48,871 nucleotides of DNA from an uncultured Acetatifactor sp. GTDB taxonomy: Bacteria; Bacillota; Clostridia; Lachnospirales; Lachnospiraceae. The translations under genes and the position numbers were made by a program. Shown here piece after piece: positions 33,337 to 40,850 of the stretch (positions within the stretch are counted from its first letter, which is position 1; each line of letters starts with the position of its first letter). The stretch lies in NCBI GenBank assembly GCA_910589035.1, contig CAJUSI010000041.1, forward strand, positions 1 to 48,871, in the 5' to 3' direction. The notes below the pieces were generated by a model. It was not told the origin of the DNA. It was given only the letters and a program-made list of their open reading frames with translations, and searched no databases.

Positions 33337-33878
33337 CCCTCGTTCAGGTAGTCCACCACAAATCCCATATCGCTGGTGAATCTTTCCCGGATCTTTGCAG
33401 GCAGATTGTTCATGTGGTAGACTGCCAGCTTTACGTCATCCACCAGCTCCAGATCTTCCTCGGACGCGCCATCCCGCCGCAGCAGCTCATGGAGACTCCT
33501 GGGAATCCCCGTCCCCTTCCTGCTCCAGTCGATCACCATGCCGATCACCGGATATACGGGTTTGCCGGATTCCAGCTGGACCCGGTATGCCCCGCCCTGG
33601 TAGGAGGCCTTTCTCAGCACCTGTCTTCCCTCCAGGGCAGTCTCATTGCCGATGATGTACTGCAGTCTGATCTCTCCGTCCTCCACCAGATAGGCGCTCA
33701 CATCACTGAACTGGTTGTGCACCTTTTCCTTTCCCCGGTAGAAGCTCTCCGAGGGGGCCGGGTGTATCTTCTCCGCCTCCAGCCGTCTGCGCCCGCCGTA
33801 CGCCAGCGCATTTTCGCAGTCTGCAAACACGTCGGCATAGGACATCAATACTTTTTCCAGAATGTCTTTTTCTCCCAT
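32994..33878 (-). CDS. Rpn-family recombination-promoting nuclease/putative transposase
   Basis: The 294-residue protein (ATG 33878 after GGGAGG) fits the Rpn (PD-(D/E)XK nuclease, formerly transposase-like) family: YADVFADCENALAYGG at the start, FYRGKEKVHNQFSDVSAYLVEDG--RLQYIIGNETALEG, PVYPVIGMVIDWSRK, DDVKLAVYHMNNLP, and a helical C-terminus with ARGEARGKARGEVEGE repeats and KLYALGRDEDAKL. Rpn proteins promote RecA-independent recombination in vitro and may mobilise themselves. The partial second copy at 36077-36395 fits local duplication. Confidence 0.8.
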   Translation of the reverse strand: MGEKDILEKVLMSYADVFADCENALAYGGRRRLEAEKIHPAPSESFYRGKEKVHNQFSDVSAYLVEDGEIRLQYIIGNETALEGRQVLRKASYQGGAYRVQLESGKPVYPVIGMVIDWSRKGTGIPRSLHELLRRDGASEEDLELVDDVKLAVYHMNNLPAKIRERFTSDMGFVVDYLNEGSFEHRKDQKIVHMEALCEMMEALTEDSRFTEAAEEMLEKQSKGKEIAMCEYIDMLEARGEARGKARGEVEGERKLLALLAKLYALGRDEDAKLIVRDENTRKRLYEEFCITHS

Positions 33879-34069
33879 TCCAAACCTCCCTTCTGCAATT
33901 TTTCCGGGAGGTTCCACGGAATCTCCCGCCTGGGTTCATGATTTTTCAGCAGGAATTTTCCGATTTGCAAGAATTGTCTTTTCGATTTTCAGAATCTATG
34001 TCTATAGGAAATCTGCTTAAGTTCAGCTTATCACAACTGGTCACTTTTTTCAATACGCTTTTTAGGACT

Positions 34070-34396
34070 TTATCCTTCGCCTGGGAAAAGGCGTATGCAG
34101 GCCCCAGACTTCCTGTCGGATTCGTAGTAAGAATCCACATAATATTCGATCTCGCCCACGTCAAAGTAGACCTCCTGAATACACTGGCCGGGAAGCTCCC
34201 TGACCTGTCAGTTCAAAACACTCTTCTCCTTATTCTGCATATACTGCACCGGAGCCAACCTCATGGCGTACTTCTCGTCCAGCTCCACTTCACTGCCCAT
34301 CGGACACTCGAAGGTTTCCTTCTTCACCATGCGGGTTCCCCGGTCCTTGCTCTGGGTGAACCAGCGTACAAATTTCTGCATAATGCCGTATTCCAT
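34070..34396 (-). pseudogene. Unrecognised gene remnant with in-frame stop
   Basis: A minus-strand frame from the ATG at 34396 reads MEYGIMQKFVRWFTQSKD and ETFECPMGSEVELDEKYAMR, hits TGA at 34208-34210, and continues in the same frame with GQCIQEVYFDVGEIEYYVDS and SGACIRLFP to a TAA at 34070-34072. Protein-like composition on both sides of the stop suggests a degenerated gene. I do not know the family and see no ribosome binding site. Confidence 0.4.
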
Positions 34397-34715
34397 ATCC
34401 CCGGCGGGATACCGCCTCCTGGTTCCAGGCCGTCCCGCTTTGGGCAAATCTTTATAACAGACTGAAAAAAGAGCCGTCCCGCACCCGGTATCGGTTATTT
34501 TCATCTGGTATGGTAAAAAGTTTTTATTCTGGCACTTTTTATCATACCACTTTTGGGATACACTGTCTGAAATGGCGGAAGGTACCGGCGGCAAAGGGGC
34601 GGAAACGATGTTGAGTCAACAGCCACCGGAAAGAACCGACCAAACCGGCAAAAGCGTAAAACGTCAATGGATAAGGCCGGAAAGAAAAAGAGGGGCCAAA
34701 AAGGAGGGCAATAGA
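34397..34715. other. Leader region of the ECF-type gene
   Basis: I looked for a THF, cobalamin, FMN or preQ1 riboswitch and saw no diagnostic core. There is no promoter I would defend and no separate gene. Confidence 0.4.
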
Positions 34716-35645
34716 ATGAGCGAAGTGAAAAAGAAGGAGCATGAAAAGAAAAAGAGCTACGGCCTGCTGATCGTCGGCGCAGCACTGCTGATCGCCGGCA
34801 TCATTTTCGCCGTGTACGCGTACAACACCAGCTATCAGGAATCCGTGGCAGCGGGGAAGCTGCTTTCCGAGGCCAAAGCATCCGCAAGCGCCGTAAAGGA
34901 AGGCACCGCCCAGGGAGATCCGGAGGCACTGAACGCGGAGGTGAGCCGGCTTTCGGCGGAAAAGCTTGGTCTGGAGCGCCCTTATTCCTACGGTCTGACA
35001 CTGGTATTCTTTTCCATCCTGCTGACCGCAAAGGGCATATACAATGCCACGGCGGGCACAAAGAAAAAGGACAAAACGGATATTAAGCGTCTGACCCAGG
35101 CCGGTCTTCTGACGGCTCTCTGCTATATCGGCTTTGCCTTCTTCAAAATCGACATCCCCGCAGGCACGGAAAAGGCCTCCTTTCACTTCGGGAATGTGTT
35201 CTGCGTGCTGGCGGCCCTGCTGCTGGGAGGCTATTGGGGCGGCCTGGCCGGAGCGGTGGGCATGACCATCGGCGATCTGACCACTGCCTATGTCACCAGC
35301 GCTCCCAAAACCTTTCTGCTGAAGCTGTGCATCGGGCTCATCGTGGGTCTGGTTGCCCACGGTATTTTCAAGCTCAGCAGAAGCCACTCCCCCAAATATG
35401 TCACCGGCGTCACTATTTTAGCCTGCGCCTGCGGCATGGTCTTCAATGTGGTGGCGGACCCCCTGGTTGGCTATTTCTACAAGACTTATCTCTTCGGCGT
35501 GCCCCAGGATATCACCGCCATTCTGGTCAAGATCAGCGCCCTGACCACCTCCGTCAACGCCGTGGTGGCGGTGATCGCCGCTTCCATCATCTACCTGGCG
35601 CTGCGGCCCGCAATGCGCAGGGCGGATTTGTTTGTGGAGCTTTAA
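34716..35645 (+). CDS. ECF-transporter S component-like permease with N-terminal extension
   Basis: The ATG at 34716 follows AAGGAGGG. Of 309 residues the C-terminal 185 fit an ECF vitamin-transporter S component: RLTQAGLLTALCYIGFAFFKIDIP, FHFGNVFCVLAALLLGGYWGGLAGAVGMTIGDL, a membrane-rich core, and a Lys/Arg end. The first 120 residues are extra: a Lys-rich start, a membrane helix (GLLIVGAALLIAGIIFAVYAY), an outside helical loop (EAKASASAVKEGTAQGDPEALNAEVSRL), and a second helix. Substrate unknown; energy-coupling EcfA and EcfT genes are not nearby, so it would use a shared module. Confidence 0.8.
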   Translation: MSEVKKKEHEKKKSYGLLIVGAALLIAGIIFAVYAYNTSYQESVAAGKLLSEAKASASAVKEGTAQGDPEALNAEVSRLSAEKLGLERPYSYGLTLVFFSILLTAKGIYNATAGTKKKDKTDIKRLTQAGLLTALCYIGFAFFKIDIPAGTEKASFHFGNVFCVLAALLLGGYWGGLAGAVGMTIGDLTTAYVTSAPKTFLLKLCIGLIVGLVAHGIFKLSRSHSPKYVTGVTILACACGMVFNVVADPLVGYFYKTYLFGVPQDITAILVKISALTTSVNAVVAVIAASIIYLALRPAMRRADLFVEL

Positions 35646-35668
35646 AGCAGCATCCGCATGGCAGGCTC

Positions 35669-35692
35669 CCCCGGGAAATCCGCAGCCGGGGG
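35669..35692 (+). terminator. Possible terminator after the ECF gene
   Basis: CCCCCGG/CCGGGGG stem with an 11-base loop, 24 bases after the stop; only a short T-run follows. Confidence 0.4.
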
Positions 35693-35884
35693 ATTTCCGC
35701 GCATGATTGCCCGTTGTCTGCACTGATTCAGGATGGCTTCCTGCATTTGCGACAGTATGGCGTTTCGCCGCGTTCCTTGCAGGGCGCAAAATCAAGTAGG
35801 GGAATCTTTTCTCCCCTGCTCGCCGCGCGGCCCGCATGCTGCATTAGCAGCAAAATTTCATATGCGGGCCTGCGCATAAAAATC

Positions 35885-35917
35885 AGAGCATATAGGCTTT
35901 GGGCTTCTATATGCTCT
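35885..35917 (-). terminator. Hairpin, second copy
   Basis: AGAGCATATAG/CTATATGCTCT stem equivalent to 32803-32835. In this place it could serve as the end of the padR-DUF1700-DUF4097 transcript. Confidence 0.45.
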
Positions 35918-36076
35918 GCTACATTTATTATATTCGTTTCATCGTTTTTAAAAGATGGCAGAACAGCAAATCTGCCAGGTATGGCAGCCGTTCCTGTGAA
36001 CCGTTTCTGACAGAAGCGGACAAAGTCATACTTCCATCTTACAGGAAAGAGCCTCCGAAAGAGGATAGTTTTCCGC

Positions 36077-36395
36077 TCAGGAATGTGTGATACAGAATTC
36101 TTCATACAGTCTCTTTCTGGTGTCCTCATCCTTCACAATGAGTTTGGCATCCTCGTCCCGTCCCAGGGCGTACAGCTTCGCCAGCAGGGTAAGCAGTTTG
36201 CGTTCTCCTTTCACCTCTCCTCTGGCCTCCAGCTTATCAATATACTCGCACAGGACAATCTCCTTTCCCTCTCTCTGTTTTTCCAACATTTCCTCCGCCA
36301 GCTCCGTAAACCTTGTGTCCTCTGTAAGTGCTTCCATCATTTCACATAAAGCCTCCATATGGACTATTTTCTGGTCTTTGCGGTGTTCAAAGCTT
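36077..36395 (-). pseudogene. Rpn-family 3' fragment
   Basis: The C-terminal 105 residues of the Rpn protein, from FEHRKDQKIVHMEALCEMMEAL to YEEFCITHS, are preserved in frame, but the nuclease core is missing; the sequence begins 20 bases after the DUF4097 stop. The ARGE-repeat linker is shorter than in the full gene (ARGEVKGE versus three units). The first ATG is at 36358. Confidence 0.85.
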
Positions 36396-36415
36396 TAAAA
36401 ATTTTGCAAAAGCAT

Positions 36416-37399
36416 TTACTCTCTGAAACGAATGGAAATATTTCCCATGGAACATTCTATCTCCATATCCTTGCCGGCGTGATTCTTGATCTCCTTCTCC
36501 TGGGAAAAGCCGCTGAATCTCTCGTCCCCCACATCGATATTGCCCAGGGAGCCTTCCAGCTGATAGTTGAAATCCTTCTCGCTGCCCTCCAGCACCATTT
36601 CCACATTTCCCATGGAACATTCCACACTGGCGCTGCCGTTTATGGCGCCGTCCGCCAGGAATTCTCCCATGCCCACCTCCGCCTCAAGGGTATCCACCTC
36701 CATGTCCGTCAGTTCAATGGAACCGGCTCCGATGGAAAGCTCCAGTGATTTCGCCTGCACACTGTTCACAGCGATCCTTCCCGCTCCTGCTTCCAGGAAA
36801 GCCTCCTCGGCCTTCAGTCTGTCAAATATCATCGCCCCCGCTCCAAGATTTGCCTTTACCTCATGGAAGCTGTAATTCTCGGGTAAATACAGCGTGATCT
36901 CACGGCTACCTATATCCGACCAGTGGTTCACGGAGCCCGTAGTCGCCCTGATGTATAATGTCCCATCCTCCACATATCCCTGAAATTTATGGGCGTTCTT
37001 CATCTCCAGATAAATGCGGTCGTCCCCCGAAACCTTCGTCTCCAGGAAACAGCCTCCCACTTCAATCTCCAGGTCCCGTATATCGGTGCCGGGGCAGTAT
37101 TTCTCCACATCGCCTTCAAAATAAATATCCTTATTGGCGTCAAACATGCTGGCTTCTCCGATATCAAAATCGCCGATGAAATCAATATCGCCGATCTCAT
37201 CCAGAATATCTCCTCCCATATTCATACTCCAGCTCCACCATTTTTCGGGGTTCAGGTAAACTCTCCCCCCGGTTGCCGCCTCCACCACCTGGGATATGGT
37301 GGTTCTGCCCGCCATGGTGCTCCCGATCATTCCCAGCACGCACCCCAGAACCGCAAAAATAAACGCCGTAATCGCACAGCCCTTCATAAACTTCTTCAT
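36416..37399 (-). CDS. DUF4097-family beta-repeat membrane protein
   Basis: The 327-residue protein has one N-terminal membrane helix (KGCAITAFIFAVLGCVLGMIG) and a long beta-helix-like domain of the DUF4097 type: repeated short strands with A/G-rich turns such as VKANLGAGAMIFDRL, LEAGAGRIAVNSVQA, LSIGAGSIELTDM, VECSMGNVEMVLEG, and LEGSLGNIDVGD. It is probably at the outer face of the membrane. In many Firmicutes this gene follows a PadR regulator and a DUF1700 gene, as here, and the set is linked to envelope stress. A perfect site (AGGAGGTGA) precedes the ATG, 13 bases after the DUF1700 stop. Confidence 0.85.
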   Translation of the reverse strand: MKKFMKGCAITAFIFAVLGCVLGMIGSTMAGRTTISQVVEAATGGRVYLNPEKWWSWSMNMGGDILDEIGDIDFIGDFDIGEASMFDANKDIYFEGDVEKYCPGTDIRDLEIEVGGCFLETKVSGDDRIYLEMKNAHKFQGYVEDGTLYIRATTGSVNHWSDIGSREITLYLPENYSFHEVKANLGAGAMIFDRLKAEEAFLEAGAGRIAVNSVQAKSLELSIGAGSIELTDMEVDTLEAEVGMGEFLADGAINGSASVECSMGNVEMVLEGSEKDFNYQLEGSLGNIDVGDERFSGFSQEKEIKNHAGKDMEIECSMGNISIRFRE

Positions 37400-37412
37400 G
37401 ATCTGTCACCTC

Positions 37413-38261
37413 CTAAGCTTTCGCACGCTTTTTAAAGAAAAAGCGAAAGACATTTCCGATTCCCCTGCAGATGGCCGGCGTGACAATCCCAGCCATAGCC
37501 ACGGTCAGCATCAGGAACAGAATCCCCAGGCAGCCGCATATCAGCCCTCCGCCCAGCATGGCGACTCCCACCCAGGGATTCGCATAAAGGCAGATAATTC
37601 CCGTCACAATCAGCACCACAAACGCAATGAACAGTCCCAGCGCCGCTACGCCAAAGCCCAGTATCATCACAAACCAGGCTGCCAGCCCGCCCCCCAGAAC
37701 GCCCAATACGGACAGAACGACGCCCAATATGGCAGGGGACAGTAATATCAGTACCGTTGCGGCCAATGCAATCAGCCAGGCAGGCGTCCTGTCATCCTTT
37801 ACGGGCTGCGCATACGCCGGCTGCCTATGGGAATAGCCTCCCCGGAAATCCCCTCCATCGGAATCGCTGCCCTGAACGTAACTGCCCCAGGGGCCGCTTT
37901 CCCTCCCATACCGGGCGCCCTGGCCGTCCCCGGTATTCCGGCCGTCCTCTGCCTTCCGGTCATCCCCGGCCTCTCTGCCGTTTTCCCGGTTTCGGTCGCC
38001 TTTTCCGTATTCCATCAGCACCCTGTCTGAAGCCTTCACCTTCCCGGCCGCTTCCTCTCCCCCGGCAGCGTCCAGCAGGTCTTTCTTGATATTCTCGGCC
38101 ACCCTGGCCGGGCTGCCCAGCGCTTCGATAACCGCCTGCTCGTTTTCCTTCCCGGCATCGTCGAAATAATCGTTATAGTACTGGATTGCCTCCTCCCGCT
38201 CCGAGGCCGCAATATTCTGAAGCAGTCTTTCCAACTGGTTCATAAAATCTACTCTGTTCAT
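37413..38261 (-). CDS. DUF1700-family membrane protein
   Basis: The 282-residue protein starts with the DUF1700 signature MNQLERLL--I--SEREEAIQYYNDYFDDAG-ENE-AVIEALGSP--VAENIKKDLL. A Gly/Asp/Arg-rich, low-complexity linker follows (residues about 85-150), then four membrane helices (LIALAATVLILLSPAILGVV to LGILFLMLTVAMAGIV) and a basic tail. Its ATG overlaps the padR stop by one base (TGATG), so the two are translationally coupled. Confidence 0.87.
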   Translation of the reverse strand: MNRVDFMNQLERLLQNIAASEREEAIQYYNDYFDDAGKENEQAVIEALGSPARVAENIKKDLLDAAGGEEAAGKVKASDRVLMEYGKGDRNRENGREAGDDRKAEDGRNTGDGQGARYGRESGPWGSYVQGSDSDGGDFRGGYSHRQPAYAQPVKDDRTPAWLIALAATVLILLSPAILGVVLSVLGVLGGGLAAWFVMILGFGVAALGLFIAFVVLIVTGIICLYANPWVGVAMLGGGLICGCLGILFLMLTVAMAGIVTPAICRGIGNVFRFFFKKRAKA

Positions 38262-38581
38262 CAGCTCATCCTTCCCTCAAATAATCCTGTGACCTTATCC
38301 GCATAGCGCCGCCATTCGCTCTCATATAGCTGCAGCTGAGCCCATCCCCTGCTGGTTACCTTGTAGTAACGCCTGTTCCTGCCGGCACATTCCATGTCGT
38401 AGATCTCCAGACAATCATCCTTTTGCAGTCTGCGCAGCACGGGATACAGCGTGGACTCCGACAATTCGATCACCTGCCGGACTTCCTGTGTAATCTTGTA
38501 CCCGTAGGTTCCCTCGGGCACCTTGGACACTACAGCCAGCACGATAGCATCCAAAAGCGCCGCACCTGTATTAAATACCAT
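38261..38581 (-). CDS. PadR-family transcriptional regulator
   Basis: The 106-residue protein is a short PadR regulator with a winged helix: LLDAIVLAVVSKVPEGTYGYKITQEV, LSESTLYPVLRRLQKDDCLEIY, then RRYYKVTSRGWAQLQLYESEWRRY. The start is the ATG at 38581, nine bases after GAGGAG; the longer frame adds 17 residues with no site. It likely represses its own operon; palindromes near 38968-39054 are candidate operators. Confidence 0.9.
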   Translation of the reverse strand: MVFNTGAALLDAIVLAVVSKVPEGTYGYKITQEVRQVIELSESTLYPVLRRLQKDDCLEIYDMECAGRNRRYYKVTSRGWAQLQLYESEWRRYADKVTGLFEGRMS

Positions 38582-38737
38582 CCAAATCCGCTCCTCACCT
38601 TTCTGCTGTGGCTGCCGTATCCCGGCCGGCATTCCGCCGCCCCGGACATACCGCCCGCCCCGCCTGAATTTTTTACTCCTCTTCCTATCCCGGCAATTCG
38701 CTGCCGGAAATTTTCATAAATTATACCCACAAACGCA

Positions 38738-38823
38738 AATAACTGCCGTCTGCATAGTATAACGGGTGAACGCATCGGCAATCCAGAACGAAAAACGGCA
38801 ATTCATTGCGTTCACGAGTATAC
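38738..38823. repeat. Repeat element B (copy 2), hairpin
   Basis: AAATAACTGCC through GTATAACGGGTGAACGCA matches 5237-5283. The arms 38757-38774 and 38807-38823 are inverted (GTATA--GTGAACGCA against TGCGTTCAC--TATAC), so this copy can form a hairpin. Confidence 0.6.
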
Positions 38824-38967
38824 ATGCCTTCCCTGTTATGTTCATACCCAGGGCAGACAGAAGCCATGATTATACCGGAATATACGTGACCTGGCCGCTC
38901 AGCGCCCGAACCTTCCCGCACATTTCCGGAAATGCTGCGCGGAAGCCTCAAACCGGAATCCCTGCGC

Positions 38968-38983
38968 CATATGATATCATATG
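38968..38983. promoter_or_regulatory. Perfect 16-base palindrome
   Basis: CATATGATATCATATG is fully self-complementary. It may be a regulator site in the padR leader. Confidence 0.45.
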
Positions 38984-38989
38984 TTTTTG

Positions 38990-39050
38990 TATAATATTAT
39001 ATGCCGTATAACATGGCTGATAACCATACTATACGACATATAATATTATA
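38990..39050. repeat. 27-base near-perfect inverted repeat
   Basis: Arms 38990-39016 and 39024-39050 match at 24 of 27 positions around a seven-base loop. Rich in TATAATATTATA, it would form a long hairpin or cruciform. Confidence 0.85.
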
Positions 39051-39056
39051 TGTCAA
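39028..39056 (-). promoter_or_regulatory. Promoter with overlapping palindromic operator
   Basis: Minus strand TTGACA (39051-39056), 17 bases, TATAGT (39028-39033). The perfect palindrome GACATATAATATTATATGTC (39035-39054) covers the end of the -35 and most of the spacer. It points toward padR, about 450 bases away. Confidence 0.7.
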
Positions 39057-39277
39057 TATTCATTTGAAATTTTTTCAACCGCACAGGTTGAAACTTTTTT
39101 CCTTTTCCGAAATGTGCTCCCATGGCATACTTATCCTCAGCGTGCCGACCTGTTTGTTTCCAGCCAAATGGCACAGAACGGATTTCACCGCAAGACGGAA
39201 TTTCAGCCTGCAAGGCGGAGGAGGGAGGCCATGGGGCGGACAGCGGGTGCCGATAGCTGAATTAATGCACCGGTGTA

Positions 39278-40591
39278 CTATTTCTCCATCTTCCAATAAT
39301 AAGCGCTGTAAGCCGGCAGAGCGCTCCCCCCGCCGAAATCATGCTCCTGTCCGCTGATCAGGTCCACCGCGGTCCCACAGCCCGCGTCAAAATGGGCCGT
39401 ATATTCCTTCTCGTCCGCATTAATCGCCACAAGCACCCTCTCATGCTCGGATTTTCTCTCGAAGATACACTGTCTGTTGGTCAGTACCACGGAACGGAAG
39501 GTTCCGTAGTTCAGCGCCTCCGACTGCTTCTTTGCGCGGCTTAAGGAGCTGACCCAATCGGTCAATTCATTCCACCGGGGTTCCTCAAAGCAGGGACGCA
39601 GCGCGGGATCCCCCTGGGATTTCTCCGCCTTCTCCCCCCACTCGCTGCCGTAATAGACACAGGGAATCCCCGGCATGCCGAACGCAAGGGCATAGATCAG
39701 GGGCAGATGCTTTTCATTTCCCAGGATACTCGCCACCCTGGTCACATCATGGTTGTCCACAAAGGACAGCAGATGCTTCCCCTTGTACAGCGTCCAGTTT
39801 TCCGGACCGAACTGCCGAAGCAGAGAGTGGACGATTTCAAACAGATTCATGCTGTTAAAGCTGCTGTGGAGCCCTTTGTAGCATTCATAATTGGTGGCGG
39901 AATGCAGCATGCTCTCATTCATCAGACGATTGTAATCCCCGTGCAGCATTTCTCCCACCAGGAAGAAATCCTCCTTCAGGCCCTCGGTAAAGCTGCGCAG
40001 CCTGCGCACAAAGTCCTGATCCAGGCAATACGCCACATCCAGGCGCAGCCCGTCGATGCCGAACTCGTCCACCCAGTATTTCACGCTTTCCAGAAGATAG
40101 CTTACCACATCCTCATTACGGAGGTTCAGCTTTACCAGATCATAATTGCCCTCCCAGCCCTCATACCATAAGCCATCGTTGTAATTGGAATTGCCGTCGA
40201 AGGCAATACGCTGGAACCAGCTCACATAGGGAGATGCCTGTCTGTTTTTCAGCACATCCTGAAAAGGGCCGAACCCCCGGCCCACATGGTTGAACACACC
40301 GTCCAACACCACCCGGATGCCGTTTTCATGCAGACTGTCACACACCTTTTTGAAATCCTCGTTGGTTCCCAGCCGCAGATCCAGCTTTCGGTAATCCCGG
40401 GTGTTATACCCATGGGTGTCCGACTCAAAAAGCGGGGAAAAATACAGAGCGTTCACCCCCAGCTTCTTCATATGGGGGATCCAGTCCACCACCTTCAAAA
40501 TACGGTGCTCCAATACCCCGTCGTTCTCAAACGGTGCTCCGCAGAACCCCAAAGGATAAATCTGATAAAACACGCTTTCATATGCCCACAT
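39278..40591 (-). CDS. GH13 alpha-amylase family glycosidase
   Basis: A cytoplasmic enzyme (437 aa, no signal peptide) of glycoside hydrolase family 13, likely acting on maltodextrins. Conserved regions: LDGVFNHVGR (region I), GIDGLRLDVA with the nucleophile Asp (II), FLVGEMLHGD with the acid Glu (III), and LLSFVDNHDVTR (IV). The end has a small beta domain (RVLVAINADEKEYTAHFD). The ATG at 40591 follows AAAGGAGG; the longer frame contains a DnaA box and no site. Substrate within GH13 is not certain. Confidence 0.93.
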   Translation of the reverse strand: MWAYESVFYQIYPLGFCGAPFENDGVLEHRILKVVDWIPHMKKLGVNALYFSPLFESDTHGYNTRDYRKLDLRLGTNEDFKKVCDSLHENGIRVVLDGVFNHVGRGFGPFQDVLKNRQASPYVSWFQRIAFDGNSNYNDGLWYEGWEGNYDLVKLNLRNEDVVSYLLESVKYWVDEFGIDGLRLDVAYCLDQDFVRRLRSFTEGLKEDFFLVGEMLHGDYNRLMNESMLHSATNYECYKGLHSSFNSMNLFEIVHSLLRQFGPENWTLYKGKHLLSFVDNHDVTRVASILGNEKHLPLIYALAFGMPGIPCVYYGSEWGEKAEKSQGDPALRPCFEEPRWNELTDWVSSLSRAKKQSEALNYGTFRSVVLTNRQCIFERKSEHERVLVAINADEKEYTAHFDAGCGTAVDLISGQEHDFGGGSALPAYSAYYWKMEK

Positions 40592-40605
40592 ACTTTCTTC
40601 CTCCT

Positions 40606-40741
40606 TTATCCACATTATATTGACCAATCCAGTACTGTTTTGGCTCCTTTTCGGCGCCATTTGTGGATAACTTGATTGTGATGTCATTTTTTTAACAGGT
40701 TATACCTCCAAAAATCCACAAAATCCACAGAGTTATCCACA
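40606..40741. promoter_or_regulatory. Cluster of DnaA boxes
   Basis: Three perfect TTATCCACA boxes: plus strand at 40606-40614, minus strand at 40662-40670, plus strand at 40733-40741; two weaker AAATCCACA sites at 40712-40720 and 40721-40729. The cluster lies between the amylase and helicase genes and covers the amylase promoter region. Confidence 0.8.
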
Positions 40742-40850
40742 TTTACACCTCTGTCATTTTATCATAAGCCAGGTGTCATTTCCATATTTTCCTAAATATT
40801 TTTTCAATTTATTGTCATCCGCTCATATTCCTTTTCACGCTTCACTCCCT

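Larger units (their letters stand above)
35727..36395. repeat. Large duplication, copy 2
   Basis: Matches 32734-33336. It contains an extra stretch of about 90 bases (from about 35790 to 35884) with a perfect hairpin GGCCCGCAT/ATGCGGGCC (35829-35870) that copy 1 lacks, and ends abruptly at TTCAAAGCTT beside the DUF4097 gene. Confidence 0.85.
38582..39277. other. Gene-free repeat-rich region
   Basis: About 700 bases with no ORF that has a site or a recognisable product. It holds repeat element B, a 16-base palindrome, a 27-base inverted repeat and a minus-strand promoter, listed separately. Confidence 0.6.

Noticed and set aside
34397..34715. Riboswitch upstream of the ECF-type gene
   Set aside because: No conserved core of any vitamin riboswitch I know could be found.
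40606..40741. Chromosomal origin of replication
   Set aside because: DnaA boxes are present, but no dnaA, dnaN, recF or gyr genes and no clear AT-rich unwinding region with DnaA-trio repeats.
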